Shown: positions 19,660 through 30,635, numbered from the stretch's first letter. The stretch is 64,000 bases of DNA from Eledone cirrhosa (GCA_964016885.1 OZ024742.1:123450828-123514827), one strand, 5' to 3'. Notes: generated from the sequence alone by a model not told the origin. Made by a program: numbers and translations.

Positions 19660-19989
19660 TAACCACTATACCCCCTTCCATACACCACCCTCACACTGTA
19701 AAGTTATGTTGGTATCACAACAAAAAAGCATCCAGCCAATAGTGTCAAGTGGTTGTGTAGGTGTCATGACAAAAAGCATCCAGCCCATAGTGTAAAGTGG
19801 TCTTGTAGGAGTCATGACAAGAAGTACCCAGCACACACTGTAAATGTGGTTGGAATTAGCAAGGGCATTCTGCCATAGAAACCTAGCCAGAAACAGTTCT
19901 ATATGAGCAAGACATGGTCACCTGACCTGAATTAACTGTAACCCATGCTAGCATGGATAATTGATGTTAAATGATGATGATGATGATGA

Positions 19990-19992
<3 letters not shown>
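19660..19992 (+). mobile_element. SINE-A/LINE-A 3' region with three minisatellite units
   Basis: Three copies of a roughly 37-50-bp unit (GTGTAGGTGTCATGACAAAA, then AGCATCCAGCC) at 19700-19830, then TGGTTGGAATTAGCAAGGGC, ACCCATGCTAGCATGG and a GATGAT run at 19973-19992 into about 40 bp of TA. Confidence 0.75.

Positions 19993-20040
<48 letters not shown>
19993..20040. repeat. (TA)n array at a tail end
   Basis: Pure TA immediately after the GATGAT run. Confidence 0.9.
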
Positions 20041-20042
<2 letters not shown>

Positions 20043-20329
20043 TTATAAAGGGTCAGGACCCAACAGCTGTGCTCTTACTACTTCAACAGCTAGTTCCAGA
20101 CTCTTTTATGGCCTGTTGTTTACAGCTGGATATGAAGCACTGGCCTTTAAAAAACTTATGTTAGATCAAGCTCAGAAGTAAAATGATGTCTTAAATCCAC
20201 CCAATGCTGGTAATAAAGCCAAGAGAAATATAAAGTATTTGCCCATATTTCATTTGATAATTCATCATGGTAAGGTGTGAAATATATACTACATTGGGTT
20301 CCTTCGAAGGGTCTTTGGGCTAACATTAT

Positions 20330-20610
20330 TCAATAGAATGCATAGCTAAGAGATCAGAGAGTTACTGCAGATAGAACTGCTACTTCTCTGATACTATGGA
20401 CAGGTGGTTAGAATGTCTCATGAAAGAATCATTGGACAGATTTTACAGGTTGATGGTTGGATAACATCCATGAGTCTAGTTGGTGTCACATGGCAATCCA
20501 GACAAATCAATCGGAGTCGGTTCTGACAGGACCCGTTGGAAATAGTATTTGAGGATTTTGACCCCACAACCCTCCCAGGAATAAGTGGGCAAAGGAGAAG
20601 GCCTAAATAT
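20330..20610 (+). mobile_element. LINE-B 3' fragment
   Basis: CTAAGAGATCAGAGAGTTAC, TACTATGGACAGGTGGTTAG and AATGTCTCATGAAAGAATCA correspond to the Y-YG-VVRMS-ERI segment of the better copy at 42937-43194. It ends with GACAGGACCCGTTGGAAATA and CCCAGGAATAAGTGGG. The frame is broken. Confidence 0.7.
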
Positions 20611-20916
20611 GTATGATTTATGTCTACATCACTAGTATATATCTATGTTTATAGTGTACATATTGTGTTTACAAGTAAAATAAGTGAATGAAAAAACTAC
20701 AATATGAGGTGAGTAGGACCCTAAAAATAATAGGTCGATTCCTACAAGCCCAATTGCACTCATCTGTTTAAGTTTAGCCTCATCAACGATTTTACAGTAT
20801 AGTCAGGTGTATAGTATCATATCACAAGCACTAGAGTGTTTGTAGTCTGCCAATACTGTCATCTCTACACTACATTGATTCCATTTATTAGGAATTAATG
20901 TTAGTCTTTATGATCA

Positions 20917-21085
20917 AGTGGTTGGCGACTAAACCAGCTCCCTAATAGCTCTGGTCTGGTGAGAAGATTAAGTCGAACCCCTGCAAAACAAAAACACAAG
21001 AGTTGTTAAAAGGGAAGATGAACTCCTCAGATTCCACGGCCATCCACACCAACTATGGGTTAAATAGCTTCACCAACCTGTTCAA
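20917..21085 (+). mobile_element. SINE-D copy 1 (tRNA-like repeat)
   Basis: Shares AGTGGTTGG, GACTAAACCA, GTCTGGTGAG, GTTAAAAGGG, GATGAACTCCTCAGA, GGCCATCCAC and GGTTAAATAGC with 38158-38345. An A-box-like TCAAGTGGTTGG and a B-box-like AGTCGAACCCC suggest a tRNA-derived SINE. Family name unknown to me. Confidence 0.6.
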
Positions 21086-21199
21086 GTATGGTGAGCAGGG
21101 TTTCACTTCTGACATGACCAAAACCAAACAGAAAGTGGTGGAGGTCAACCAGGGAGGGATTCATCAACAGGAGTGAGGGAGGATTGGAGTGTTACACAG

Positions 21200-22560
21200 A
21201 GAGTATGTCATGCACTGTTTCAGAAAATCTAGTGCATGGAAGAATATAAAATGACTGTTTGTGAGGCACCACAAGTGTTTATGCTGATACTAAGATGTCC
21301 AACATTAAAACCGATTTATCTTAATTTAATGCGGAATGGAAACTTTAACTGCAAAGCTGAAATAAATAGCTTTGTTAAAATAGATGCAGTGTAGAACATG
21401 TAAACATAGATGATAAAGGAAAGAACATCTTAAAATATATTTGATTAAAAAAAGAATTTTGAAGAAAATAAATTCAATTAGCAATTTCTGAGAAATAAGT
21501 GGTTTATTTATTTTTTTTATTTTTGGTACATATAAATGTAAGTGGATTTAAAAGAGGAGAGGGGGAACAAAAAAGCACTAAAACATAAAATGCAAGTGTC
21601 TATATAATTGAACGATAATGTTTGTATATAAAATTTATTATAATTAAACTATAAAATAATTAGAACTACACAAATGAGAAATTAAACTGAATTTCTGCAA
21701 ACTTTACTATCTGATGCAAGAATTTCAAAGATGGCTGAAACATGTATTTTATTCTGCTGTTGAGAAATATTTGTTTCTAAGTTGAGTGCAATTACGAAAG
21801 CTGGAGATTTTACTGAGTAGATTATTTCTTCAGCTGTTCAATTGTAAATTCATTGAAAACATAATTGATTTCTTGTTATTTATTTTAAGAAGAGATTATT
21901 GAAATTGAGGAACAGAATTAAGCCATCTTAAAATTTATTAAAGTTCTCTTTGTAAAAGAAATTTTACCATTTATTTTATCTCTCCATATCTGAAGATCTT
22001 TCCCTATTCTTACTCTTTACATGTTTGTTTTGTATTAATCTTTATTTTAATTTGAGTGAGTTTTGCTATGTTTACATACAGTCAAAGCCCTATCTTTTGT
22101 GACTCTCTCTTTCTTTCTGCAAAATACACATTTCCTGTGTCTTCAGCTTTTAATTTGGCAAATGCAAATGCACACACATCACATACACACAATTTGTAGG
22201 CCTATTTAATCACTTAGCTCATTTCTTTTGGAGAAAGTATTACATTCATTAATTACAGGCTCACAGACATACATATATACATATAAGTGTATGTATATAT
22301 ATGTGTGTGTGTGTGTGTGCATAGGTATACATATGTATGTCTCTCTTCATTCTATTTTCCACCATCTTGTCTTTGTGAGCTGTGCACACAACATAACAAA
22401 AATAGTCACTGAGATCACAGAATATGACAAAAGAGGTTTGACAATCAACAACTAAACAATCATCCAGTTATTAAACTAACTGACTGATAACACATTGAAG
22501 TGAAACCAAACTAGTGTGTGTTTTTATTGGCTGCATAACCCTCCCAAAGTATAACAATAT
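21200..22560. other. Unassigned AT-rich DNA
   Basis: No reliable frame. CA and TG runs lie at about 22170-22190 and 22300-22318. Confidence 0.35.
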
Positions 22561-22569
22561 ATACACATG

Positions 22570-22700
22570 TATATATATTTATATATATATATATATATAC
22601 ACTTATATATATATATATGATCATCCTACCCATGTTAGCATGGAACATGGGCGTTAAATGATGATGGTGATGATACACACATACTCACACACACACAGAC
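22570..22700 (+). repeat. TA array, short tail fragment, CA array
   Basis: TA runs to 22618, then CCTACCCATGTTAGCATGGA and GGGCGTTAAATGATGATGG (the tail end), then CA runs. Confidence 0.65.
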
Positions 22701-22719
22701 ACACATATTTCGTCTCCCA

Positions 22720-23310
22720 CCATCACGTAAATTTCTGAACCAGTCGCCAATCGGTAGACGGCATTGTGATGACGCGTAAGGATTTCAGTTGCTAATGTTT
22801 AACTGTGTTGACCGTCAGATACACTGTCATACCTAACACGGACTGGAATTGAATTCTGTCGGTCGATTGGTTATTGATTCGGTGAAACCCGCTGATGAAG
22901 CCACATGTGTTGATTGTGCATTGTTGTATAATAAATGCAGACAATAGATGCTCTACACTCTCTTGCTTCATTAAGTGTGATCAGAACTCGAATACAGGTA
23001 TAGATTGATGGTACCCATTTACGTGTGTTGTATTGAAGCGAATAGCTATGTGTCTACTGTAGGAGACTACAAGTTAAAACATATCTGAGGAGCATCTGAT
23101 TCCAAAGTCAGGTTCGATCATTAATAGATCATTCCTTGAGCTGATTGATAGTGAAACATATGTAATATTTAATTAAATATGTATATGATACAACACTGAT
23201 TATTCGTTCCCTTATATATTAATATCATTGATACTCTGCTCCCCAAGAGCATTGAGTGCTCATTCAGCATACCACCTATGGACACAATTAATTTGCACCT
23301 TAATATCTAT
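22720..23310 (+). other. Possible decayed Penelope-like end sequences
   Basis: Contains GCTGATGAAGCC (22891) and GCTGATTGATAGTGAAACAT (23139), loosely like the CTGATGA-stem-GAAA end motif. TTAATATCATTGATA with GAGTGCT (about 23218-23258) is also found at 8310-8355. No coding part is seen. Confidence 0.3.
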
Positions 23311-23315
23311 ATATA

Positions 23316-23393
23316 CTTTCACCCTTAACAGAATCTTCAGAAGATCCTGTTAAGAGTGAAAGCAGCGATTCTTTGCTTAAACTTTAATCTGTT
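23316..23393 (+). repeat. Hairpin repeat, copy 2
   Basis: 23316-23338 pairs with 23340-23362 with 21 of 23 matches and almost no loop. It is followed by CAGCGATTCTTTGCTTAAAC and more, identical for 31 bp to the copy at 2281. Here only the inner stem is present on the left side. Confidence 0.7.
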
Positions 23394-23459
23394 TTTATAG
23401 TATATATATAACCAAAATTAAATAGAAAATATGAATGGAATAGCAACATCACAACTTAC

Positions 23460-23600
23460 AATTAAGGACAAAATGAAAACACACAGACACACAAAACAAA
23501 AACACACACACACATAGAACAAACAACCAACCAGTAACATGTAAATAAACAAATAAATAAACAAATATAAACACACACAGACACCCGGATGTAACACATG
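23460..23600. repeat. CA-rich low-complexity stretch
   Basis: Purely CA/AAAC-type words; the cysteine-rich minus-strand frames over it are artefacts. Confidence 0.7.
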
Positions 23601-23885
23601 CGCAAACTAAGCACACAACACACACAAAAACAAGATGGCGTAGGACAGAATAAAGGAGAGGCACAAAAACAAAGAAAAGAATCTCCAGTCACTGAAGAGG
23701 TCACAGAATGTGTGACGAAAGAACTTTGACAATATATGAACAATCGTCTGGTTGTGGAACCAGCCGACCAACCGGAAATTTATATATTCCTAAATTTATA
23801 AATTTAATTTATAATAAATTGAAGTGAAATCAATTGGTGCGTGCGTTTCTTATTGGCAACATGACCCTCCCAAAGCATAACAATA

Positions 23886-23994
23886 TATATATATATATAT
23901 TTATTAAATATTTGCTCTACGGTTCTTATATACTTGATATATATTTATTCTTATTGAGCGCTCTTTGGATTTTAGTCTTCAAATTTATTATTAT

Positions 23995-24046
<52 letters not shown>

Positions 24047-24050
24047 TATA
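23886..24050. repeat. TA microsatellites
   Basis: Two TA arrays (23886-23902 and 24000-24050) around an unassigned spacer. Confidence 0.85.
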
Positions 24051-24406
24051 TTTTGGAATGGCTGTGAGAAACATCAGATAATATAAGAAATGTATAGAAA
24101 ACATTCTGGAAGTTATTAATAACTATTAACAACAATGATTTGCTTATATGTGCAAAGGTCATACTGAATGAAGTACAGTAAATAATAGTCATTGAGTGTA
24201 AAGATCTGTGAAGAGTGAGGAAGAAAAAAATGTGATACACTAGATGTAATACACTGGATATGCATTGTTTATCTGCATGAAATGTATATCATAATTGAGC
24301 TGAGAAAATATCACACAGTTTAAAGCACTGTTCAATAAATGCCATCTTGTTAGTTGGATTTATATTGACCTATAATCAGTTTAGTGTCCATTTTCAAGGA
24401 AAAAGT

Positions 24407-24710
24407 GGTGAAGGCACATGGCCTAATGCTTACAATGCCTGACATATGATTACAATGCCATCAGTTCCATTCCTGGATCAGGTTGTGCTGTGTTCTTGGG
24501 CAAAACACTTTCTTTCATGTTGCTCCAGTACACACAGCAGTAGCTGGGGAGTTAATCCAACACTAGCAGTCTAGTGTTGGATTAACTCCCCAGCTACATC
24601 CTATCCAAGGAGAGTCTTGTATTCTCAGTCACTTAATGCCAAGGAAACCGGGGATAAGCACTAGCTTGATGATCATTCAGCTTAGAACAGACTTTAACTT
24701 ACGTAGTGCA
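24407..24710 (+). mobile_element. SINE-C copy 3 carrying a new perfect hairpin
   Basis: GGTGAAGGCACATGGCCTAA head, CAGTTCCATTCC in the B-box position, TTGGGCAAAACACTTTCTTT, CTTAATGCCAAGGAAACCGG and GATAAGCAC. Where other copies read directly from GGTTTAACCC into the CTGTCC segment, this copy has a 27-bp segment followed by its exact reverse complement (24540-24566 with 24571-24597, loop CAGT). Confidence 0.85.
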
Positions 24711-24892
24711 ATCTATACATTGCAGATATAGAGAAATAAATCTAGAAAATGTAGTGAACTCCAATCAGATAACTGTCTGTCTCAAAGACAAGATAATGTA
24801 TGAGCGAATGAAGTAACACATTGCAAGGCTCTGCAAATTAATGCCAACATGGTAAAATGTATGCAAAAATATTTTTATTATTATTATTTTTG

Positions 24893-25090
24893 GTGGATTG
24901 GCAGTGTCGGTAGAGAGTCGGACGCCATGCTTTGCAGCATAGCATTACGACCCTTTATGATCTGAGTTCAAATCCAGCTGAGGTTAACTTTGCCGATGAA
25001 ATAAAGTACCAGTCACGCACTGGGGTCGATTTAATCGACTTTCCCCTCCTCCAAAATTGCTGGCTTTGTGTCTATATAAGAAACCATTAT
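24893..25090 (+). mobile_element. SINE-B cluster, member 1
   Basis: GGTGGATTGGCAGTGTCGGT head, GAGTTCAAATCC B-box word, GAAATAAAGTACCAGTCACG, then the longer GGGGTCGATTTAATCGACTT variant also found in the antisense copy at 37590. Confidence 0.82.
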
Positions 25091-25097
25091 TATTATT

Positions 25098-25270
25098 TTT
25101 GGTAGAGGGTCGGACTCCATGCTTTGATGCATAGAGTTACGGCCCTTTCTATTCTGAGTTCAAATCCCGCTGACGTTAACTTTGCCTTTCATCCTTTTAT
25201 CCTAAAATAAAGTACCAGTACTGCACTGGATAATTGCTGGCCTTGTGCCAAAAGTAGAAACAATTATTAT
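25098..25270 (+). mobile_element. SINE-B cluster, member 2
   Basis: GGTAGAGGGTCGGACTCCAT, GATGCATAGAGTTACGGCCC (subtype b), GAGTTCAAATCCCGC, AAAATAAAGTACCAGTACTG, CTGGCCTTGTGCC, ATTATTATT end. Confidence 0.85.
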
Positions 25271-25274
25271 TATT

Positions 25275-25485
25275 TTTGGTTGGCAGCATTTTTAGGTCAT
25301 TGGACAACATGTTTGGGGCATTTAATTAAATAGCTTTGCTTTCTGATTTTAAATCCTATGAAAGTCAACTTAACATTTTATTCTTCCCAATTTGATAAAA
25401 TAAATACCAGTAAAGTACTAGTATTTGAATTTCCTCAACCACAATGTGCTGGTCTTGTGCCTATACTAGAAACAATCATTAGTTT
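25275..25485 (+). mobile_element. SINE-B cluster, member 3 (old)
   Basis: TTGGTTGGCAGCATTTTTAG head; GATAAAATAAATACCAGTAA and CTGGTCTTGTGCCTATACTA; clearly more diverged than its neighbours. An 62-codon frame here is only SINE sequence. Confidence 0.7.
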
Positions 25486-25544
25486 TAATGTTAGAGGATG
25501 TCAGAATTGGTTGAGGATAAAAAAGAAAACAGGCTGCAGTATTT

Positions 25545-25820
25545 AATTATGACCTTTAGCTTTTCAAATGTAACTGAGCTCAACTTATTGCCACTGGGTC
25601 AATAAAATAAAGTACCAGTAATGCACTGGTAATTGCTGGCCTTGTGCCAAAAAGTAGAAACAATTATTATTGTTATTTCATTAGGGGTGGTGGACAAGCA
25701 GAATCGTTAGTGTGATGGACAATGCCAAACAATATTTGTTCCAGCTCTTTACATTCATAGTTCAACTTTCGAGGGTCGATATCATAAAGTCCTGGGTCAA
25801 TATAAGCGAGTTTTTCTCTC
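25545..25820 (+). mobile_element. SINE-B cluster, members 4 and 5 (partial)
   Basis: A 5'-truncated piece with GGGTCAATAAAATAAAGTAC and CTGGCCTTGTGCCAAAAAGT to 25670, then an old piece starting GGGGTGGTGGACAAGCAGAA with CATAGTTCAACTTTCGAGGG. Confidence 0.65.
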
Positions 25821-26099
25821 CCCAAAATGTGTTTGAAAGAATTGTTAGGGCTGAAGAACGGCAGCATCAGTAGCATGCTGGACAAAATGTCTTGTAATAA
25901 TAAATTATGCAGTTTTTCCTGTGGTTTTTGAAATGAGTTGAAGTATTCTGATCTAGAAACATGATAAATTATCATTTTGATTTAGTTAACTGTGGATTGG
26001 GCGCACCAACGAACTTCTCATGTTTGGAAGTGAATATTAAACCGGTTTCGCATTCGAGATGAAATTTGTTTTCCCTCTATAATTTTTGCAAAAGGTGAC

Positions 26100-26375
26100 A
26101 AATTGTCAGTCATTAGAATATCAGATAGAAAGCTTTACAGTATTCATTTCGTCTCCTTGCTCTTTGGGTTCAAATCCCACCGTGGTCAACTTTGCCTTTC
26201 ATCCAGTCGAGCTCGATAAAAAAAAAGTACCCGACTAGTACTAGAGTAGATTCTTCCGCCATATTTCTTTCTCACTATCACTTTCCATCATTCTATGGAA
26301 GAAAGATGTAGTGTTCAAACGTGGAGAGGAAATGGGCTCAGCCAGGTTTTAAGATGCCCAGAAGCATGCAAGTAT
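26100..26375 (+). mobile_element. SINE-B long subtype
   Basis: GGGTTCAAATCCCACCGTGG, CAACTTTGCCTTTCATCC, GTACCCGACTAGTACT, then a distal part with GGAGAGGAAATGGGCTCAGC and CAGGTTTTAAGATGCCC that recurs at 30570-30605. This longer 3' module separates it from the short SINE-B. Confidence 0.65.
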
Positions 26376-26845
26376 TGCTTTTTTTTTAGTATTTTGAACG
26401 GATGTAGCTTTCAAAACAGTCAGAAATTATTCGTCTTTTGTCAACTGAAGGGGAGGGGTGTAAATTCACCTCCAAACCAGAGAGAGACGAATGCAATTGT
26501 AAAAAAATAAAAACAACCTAAATAACTGTTTCCCCAACCATGAAATTTGTGGTCTTGTAGCTATGTTAGAAATTATTAAAGGAAATTATCGCTCGGAAAT
26601 AATTATTGTTATAACAAATTATGCTGGTAACGATTATGATGATATATTGTCTCGATAGCGTAAGCAATTCTAGTCACGTTAATTATCTTATTTTTATTGT
26701 TATTTTTTTTTTCATATTACAGAATGTTTAACTTCTGAAATGATACCAACACTAATATTTCTTTGTTTCGAACCGCCTCTACACACTCACTTGTAATTAT
26801 TTTCTTTTTTGCTTTGCATGTAAACAACTTCCCGTGTCGCACATA

Positions 26846-26851
<6 letters not shown>

Positions 26852-26876
<25 letters not shown>

Positions 26877-27105
26877 TTGAATAAAAGATAAAATGACTAT
26901 TTATAATCATGTCTTGGGTTATAATACACATACACACGCATATTGCTCGTTCTAACACAATTAAAATTAAAACTTCTATAAGAATCATGATTCGGAGATT
27001 CACGAACATAATGTAACACACACATATATATGTACACACACACACATATATATATGTACACACACACACATATATATATACATATATATGTACACACACA
27101 CATAC
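26852..27105. repeat. TA and CA/TGTA compound repeat
   Basis: TA run at 26852-26878, and at 27010-27105 a unit of about 32 bp, (CA)n(TA)nTGTA, repeated roughly three times. Confidence 0.8.
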
Positions 27106-27322
27106 ATATCATATCGATGTATTTATTCATTTTTCAATGTACGACTTAGAGAAAACATTCGCAGACACTAACAATATTAGAATAATTTTCTTTTACAAGA
27201 TCGAAATTAAAATATGTAATAAGCTGTCGACATAAACACATGATTGAATTAAGAATGCTAACTGCTTCAATTTTTCGATTTAGTTACAATTTTTAACAAA
27301 ACAATAATTCATAAATTATTAT

Positions 27323-27425
27323 AGAATAATAATTGTTTCTACTTTAGGCACAAGGCCAGCAATTACCCAGTGCATTACTGGTACTTTATTTTATCGACCC
27401 CGTAAGGATGAAAGGCAAAGTTAAC
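27323..27425 (-). mobile_element. SINE-B 3' half
   Basis: Antisense ATTGTTTCTACTTTAGGCAC through GGATGAAAGGCAAAGTTAAC; the tRNA-like head is missing (5' truncation). Confidence 0.8.
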
Positions 27426-27579
27426 ATAAAGAGTTAACAGAAAAGATATAATGATAATTCTCGAATTTTAATAGAGTTGGTGAATTTTGCTTTAATTCAT
27501 GAATGTAAATAACGAGAGAAAACTTATGTCAAATTTGAAAACCCATAAGTTTTAATTGAATTTTGTAATTTCGAACTCG

Positions 27580-27860
27580 AACAAACGGATACGGCAAAAT
27601 AACGCATGCGCACAATCTCTATGGAATGGACCTCAGTTAGTGTCAACGATGCGTGATATAGGTATTCGTTCAACAGAACAGCCTGCTCCTGAAATTAACG
27701 AGTAAGTGGCTGAATATGACACAGACACGTGTAGCCAACGGACGAGAGAGCGCGTGACAGACTGACCCTCTGAATTACAGACACTGTCTATTTGACTACC
27801 TTCCAAACATTTGCTGCCTATCCAACTTCACTCAAAAGGCTTTAGACGATGACGTATGCT
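27580..27860. promoter_or_regulatory. CpG-containing stretch with NRF1-like and CRE-like words
   Basis: CGCATGCGCA (27603-27612) resembles an NRF1 site and ATGACGTATG (about 27849) a CRE. The stretch has more CpG than its surroundings. There is no adjacent exon that I can support, so this is a weak candidate for a promoter or for an old element. Confidence 0.15.
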
Positions 27861-28159
27861 CGAGATTTCTGGCCCTCGAGAGTGTGTAGCCCTAAGCTAT
27901 AGGTTATTTAGCATATAGGTAAATCCAGCCCTGTAAGATAGATCATAACGCCACCCAACTGTCTCGTCTACCCCACATCACACCTAAACTCGACCCTTTT
28001 CTGTTTCAGGAAGGACACCAACAATTATCTTTATTTCTAAGTTTTCTTGTTTTAGTTAGATTTTAAAATGTTGTCCCGGATTTGTGGCGCTTCCAGATTT
28101 TAGCGACCTAGATTATTGCCAAATTTGCCTAATGTGTAGCACCCATCCTGTTCACTAGT

Positions 28160-28400
28160 AATTTTAAGTTATTTAAACTTATCTTCCAATAAACCGGCCT
28201 TATTGTACTGATGCCAATGTTGGCTTTTAGAGGGTATATATGTTGACTGAATGTGTTCACCGATTGCAACGGCTGTGAATTTGATGTTGATTTGTTGTTT
28301 AATGAATTGATCAGTGGTAGGAATTGTACTACTAAATGTTGGCTTAATGGTGAATGTGTAAAATGATCTTTGATGAACTCCAGTGGACAATCGATGGGAA
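28160..28400 (-). CDS. Short minus-strand ORF, unknown
   Basis: 73 codons (28169-28390) with mixed composition, ending YNKAGLLEDKFK before a stop. It looks more coding-like than the TA frames, but I recognise no domain. It may be an element fragment. Confidence 0.2.
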
Positions 28401-28559
28401 CCTATTTTATGAGGATGCCGTTATATTATGTCAATAAGCAGATGACCTGCAGCAAACCATTCCTCCAGACAATTTGGTGAGATGTGTCCAAAACAAAGGA
28501 ACTACATATATATGAGGCCAAAAGACCAGCGTGTGCAATGGCAATGACATATTTAACTA

Positions 28560-28850
28560 GTAGCGGAGTTGTTTCATGGCGCGTAACAATAACCTTTCAT
28601 GCATGATTTGGTCACCGGTTGACCAATCATAAATTGCTCATGAATATCAACAACTTCCGTCCTGCTAGTATATTTTCGCGCTTATTTTGTTTCACTTTAT
28701 ACTTGTTGCGGTTTTGACTTCAAGAAGCTGACATCCATTTTTCCTTGCCGTGTCAACAACTAGCCAATATGTAACGGTAAATTACAACTTCGGCCTGGTC
28801 GGTGACATGTCGGCTAGGGACCGCTCCATTTGCATATAACAATTAATTTT
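28560..28850. promoter_or_regulatory. Candidate promoter-like motif cluster
   Basis: A CCAAT word (ACCAATCA, 28622), an E2F-like TTTTCGCGC (28673-28681) and an octamer ATTTGCAT (28828-28835) lie within 220 bp. Each is short enough to arise by chance. No transcript start or coding exon can be tied to it. Confidence 0.15.
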
Positions 28851-29244
28851 GTTTCTTCACTTCATTTGGCATGCCAACACAACTTTTGTAATCCTGTTTC
28901 GGTTGTAAATAAATCATGTAAAAGGTTATAAAGTCTAATAATACTTTTACTACCACCACCTTGGGCGTGTTATGAGAACATCCTTTTCCCAAGGTTCTAT
29001 CAGTACAACAGCAAATTCTCTTCTTTCGTGGCGACATCCTTACCACTGCATAACAACTTCTTCTACGTTACATTCACTTTCGGCTAACATTACCATATAA
29101 CAAAACCTACACATCTTCTCTTGCTAGTAACAACAAAACTACTTATTGCTAAAACCTAACTTGGGAACACACTTGATAGTTTAATACCAGATCAGCTTTG
29201 ATCAAGTTGATCCAATTCCTAGTTGGATATAAGAAAATGTGAAT
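28851..29244. other. Unassigned DNA
   Basis: A 67-codon minus frame (28843-29046) has no recognisable domain. Confidence 0.3.
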
Positions 29245-29375
29245 TTGAAGGCAATGGTAGAGCCATTAGAACATCGAACAAAATGCCTAATGGTATTTCT
29301 TTCGGTTAAATATGTCTGAGATTAAGTTCCATAGAAGTCAACTTTGCCTTTCATCGATTCTGCAATTGCCATTAT
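29245..29375 (+). mobile_element. SINE-B remnant
   Basis: GGCAATGGTAGAGCCATTAG head word and GTCAACTTTGCCTTTCATCG body word; the rest is lost. Confidence 0.6.
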
Positions 29376-29845
29376 TTGTAATGCTAATAACAATGGAAAG
29401 AAATCGAAGATATATTCTATTATTGACAAAACATTTATCACACACGCAAGCTAAGTTATGAAACAAAATCAGTTATAATCCGTTATAGATACAACATATA
29501 TTATTTATTTTCTTCGTAGGACGTTTGTCTAGGGAATAAATATTTCAAATTAAGTGTGATGTGCATATTAATAATATATAGTTTTGAGAATCTAACGGTC
29601 AGTGGGATATCTGCTGTCCTTAGTTTGCTGAGATTGTAGGTTGTATGCGTTATTCCCTGTTATAAACTCGAAGATGTAATGCATCGTACTAACATTTGTT
29701 AAATTTGTACAAACGTAGTCGCAGAATCTATAAATATAATTCACAGTATGTAGTATATAATTCTTCACAAAGCACCACACCGCTAATAGATAAATAAATA
29801 AAATATAAAAAAAAATCACAGATTGTTATATATATTAGCACTTGC

Positions 29846-30003
29846 AATAAAGAGACGTACGTGAAGGCAAATACGATATATTTATGTATAATAAACATAC
29901 ATGGGTCTTGCTATGGTGGGTTTAAGCTGTGATCAAGTAATAGGTACCCCAATGGACGTGCGAGAACATCAAACATGTATTTCTAGATTTTTAACCTTCA
30001 TCT
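29846..30003 (+). repeat. Direct repeat, copy 1
   Basis: Aligns with 30134-30283: TGAAGGCAAATACGATATA, TTTATGTATAATAAA, TTTAAGCTGTG, GAGAACATCAAACA and GTATTTCT. The GAAGG-stem-CGATAT-TTATGTATAATAAA order is reminiscent of the motif at 15949, so these could be two terminal repeats of one element. Confidence 0.6.
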
Positions 30004-30133
30004 ATAAGTTTACTTACTCGGTACTGAGATAAGAACAGGTTATAGCCTATATACATTTTTGCGTATGAAACGTCAGCTGGTGATGCTCATTTGCATATTG
30101 TGCGATCTTGACTAGAATTAATTTGAATAGTCC

Positions 30134-30283
30134 ATAATAGATACGTATATGAAGGTATATACGATATGTTTATGTATAATAAAAATGCAGGAATATGATT
30201 GATTTAAGCTGTGGCCATTCCAAAGATAGATCAGTAGCTGTGTGAGAACACCAGACACATATTTCTGGGATTTTATCCATCAG
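30134..30283 (+). repeat. Direct repeat, copy 2
   Basis: Partner of 29846-30003, about 288 bp downstream, diverged by indels. It is followed by GATGTTAAAT and its complement ATTTAACATC 30 bp later. Confidence 0.6.
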
Positions 30284-30344
30284 TGATGTTAAATCACAAG
30301 GTACTAGAGTAACAGTGTAGTGAATTTAACATCAAATATTATAT

Positions 30345-30635
30345 TGAATTGGCAGAGCCGTTAGAACGTAGGCTAGAATGCTTTGTGGTATTCGTTCTTG
30401 CTCTTTGCTTTTTCAGTTCAAATTCATCCGAGTTAAGCTTTGCCTTCAGGCATTCCACGTCGTTAAAAGTACCAGCCAAGTACTGGTAATGATTCTTCCT
30501 CTGTATCTCGTTTTCAGTTCATTCTCTCACTCTCTATCCATCTCTGGCAAAAACCTGTTGAATATAGACCTTGAGAGGTGATGGGTTCCACCAGGTTTTA
30601 AAATGCCCAAGAAATGCCTCATGCAATACAGTGCT
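30345..30635 (+). mobile_element. SINE-B long subtype, copy 2
   Basis: TTGGCAGAGCCGTTAGAACG head, CAGTTCAAATTCATCCGAG, AAAGTACCAGCCAAGTACTG, CTCACTCTCTATCCATCTCT, GAGAGGTGATGGGTTCCACC and CAGGTTTTAAAATGCCC. Same distal module as 26100-26375. Confidence 0.75.

Noticed and set aside
23449..23743. Cysteine-rich secreted peptide frames
   Set aside because: Produced by the complement of a CA-rich low-complexity stretch, not by a conserved peptide.
24893..26375. CRISPR-like or satellite array
   Set aside because: The spaced repeats are independent SINE-B copies of different age with irregular spacing.
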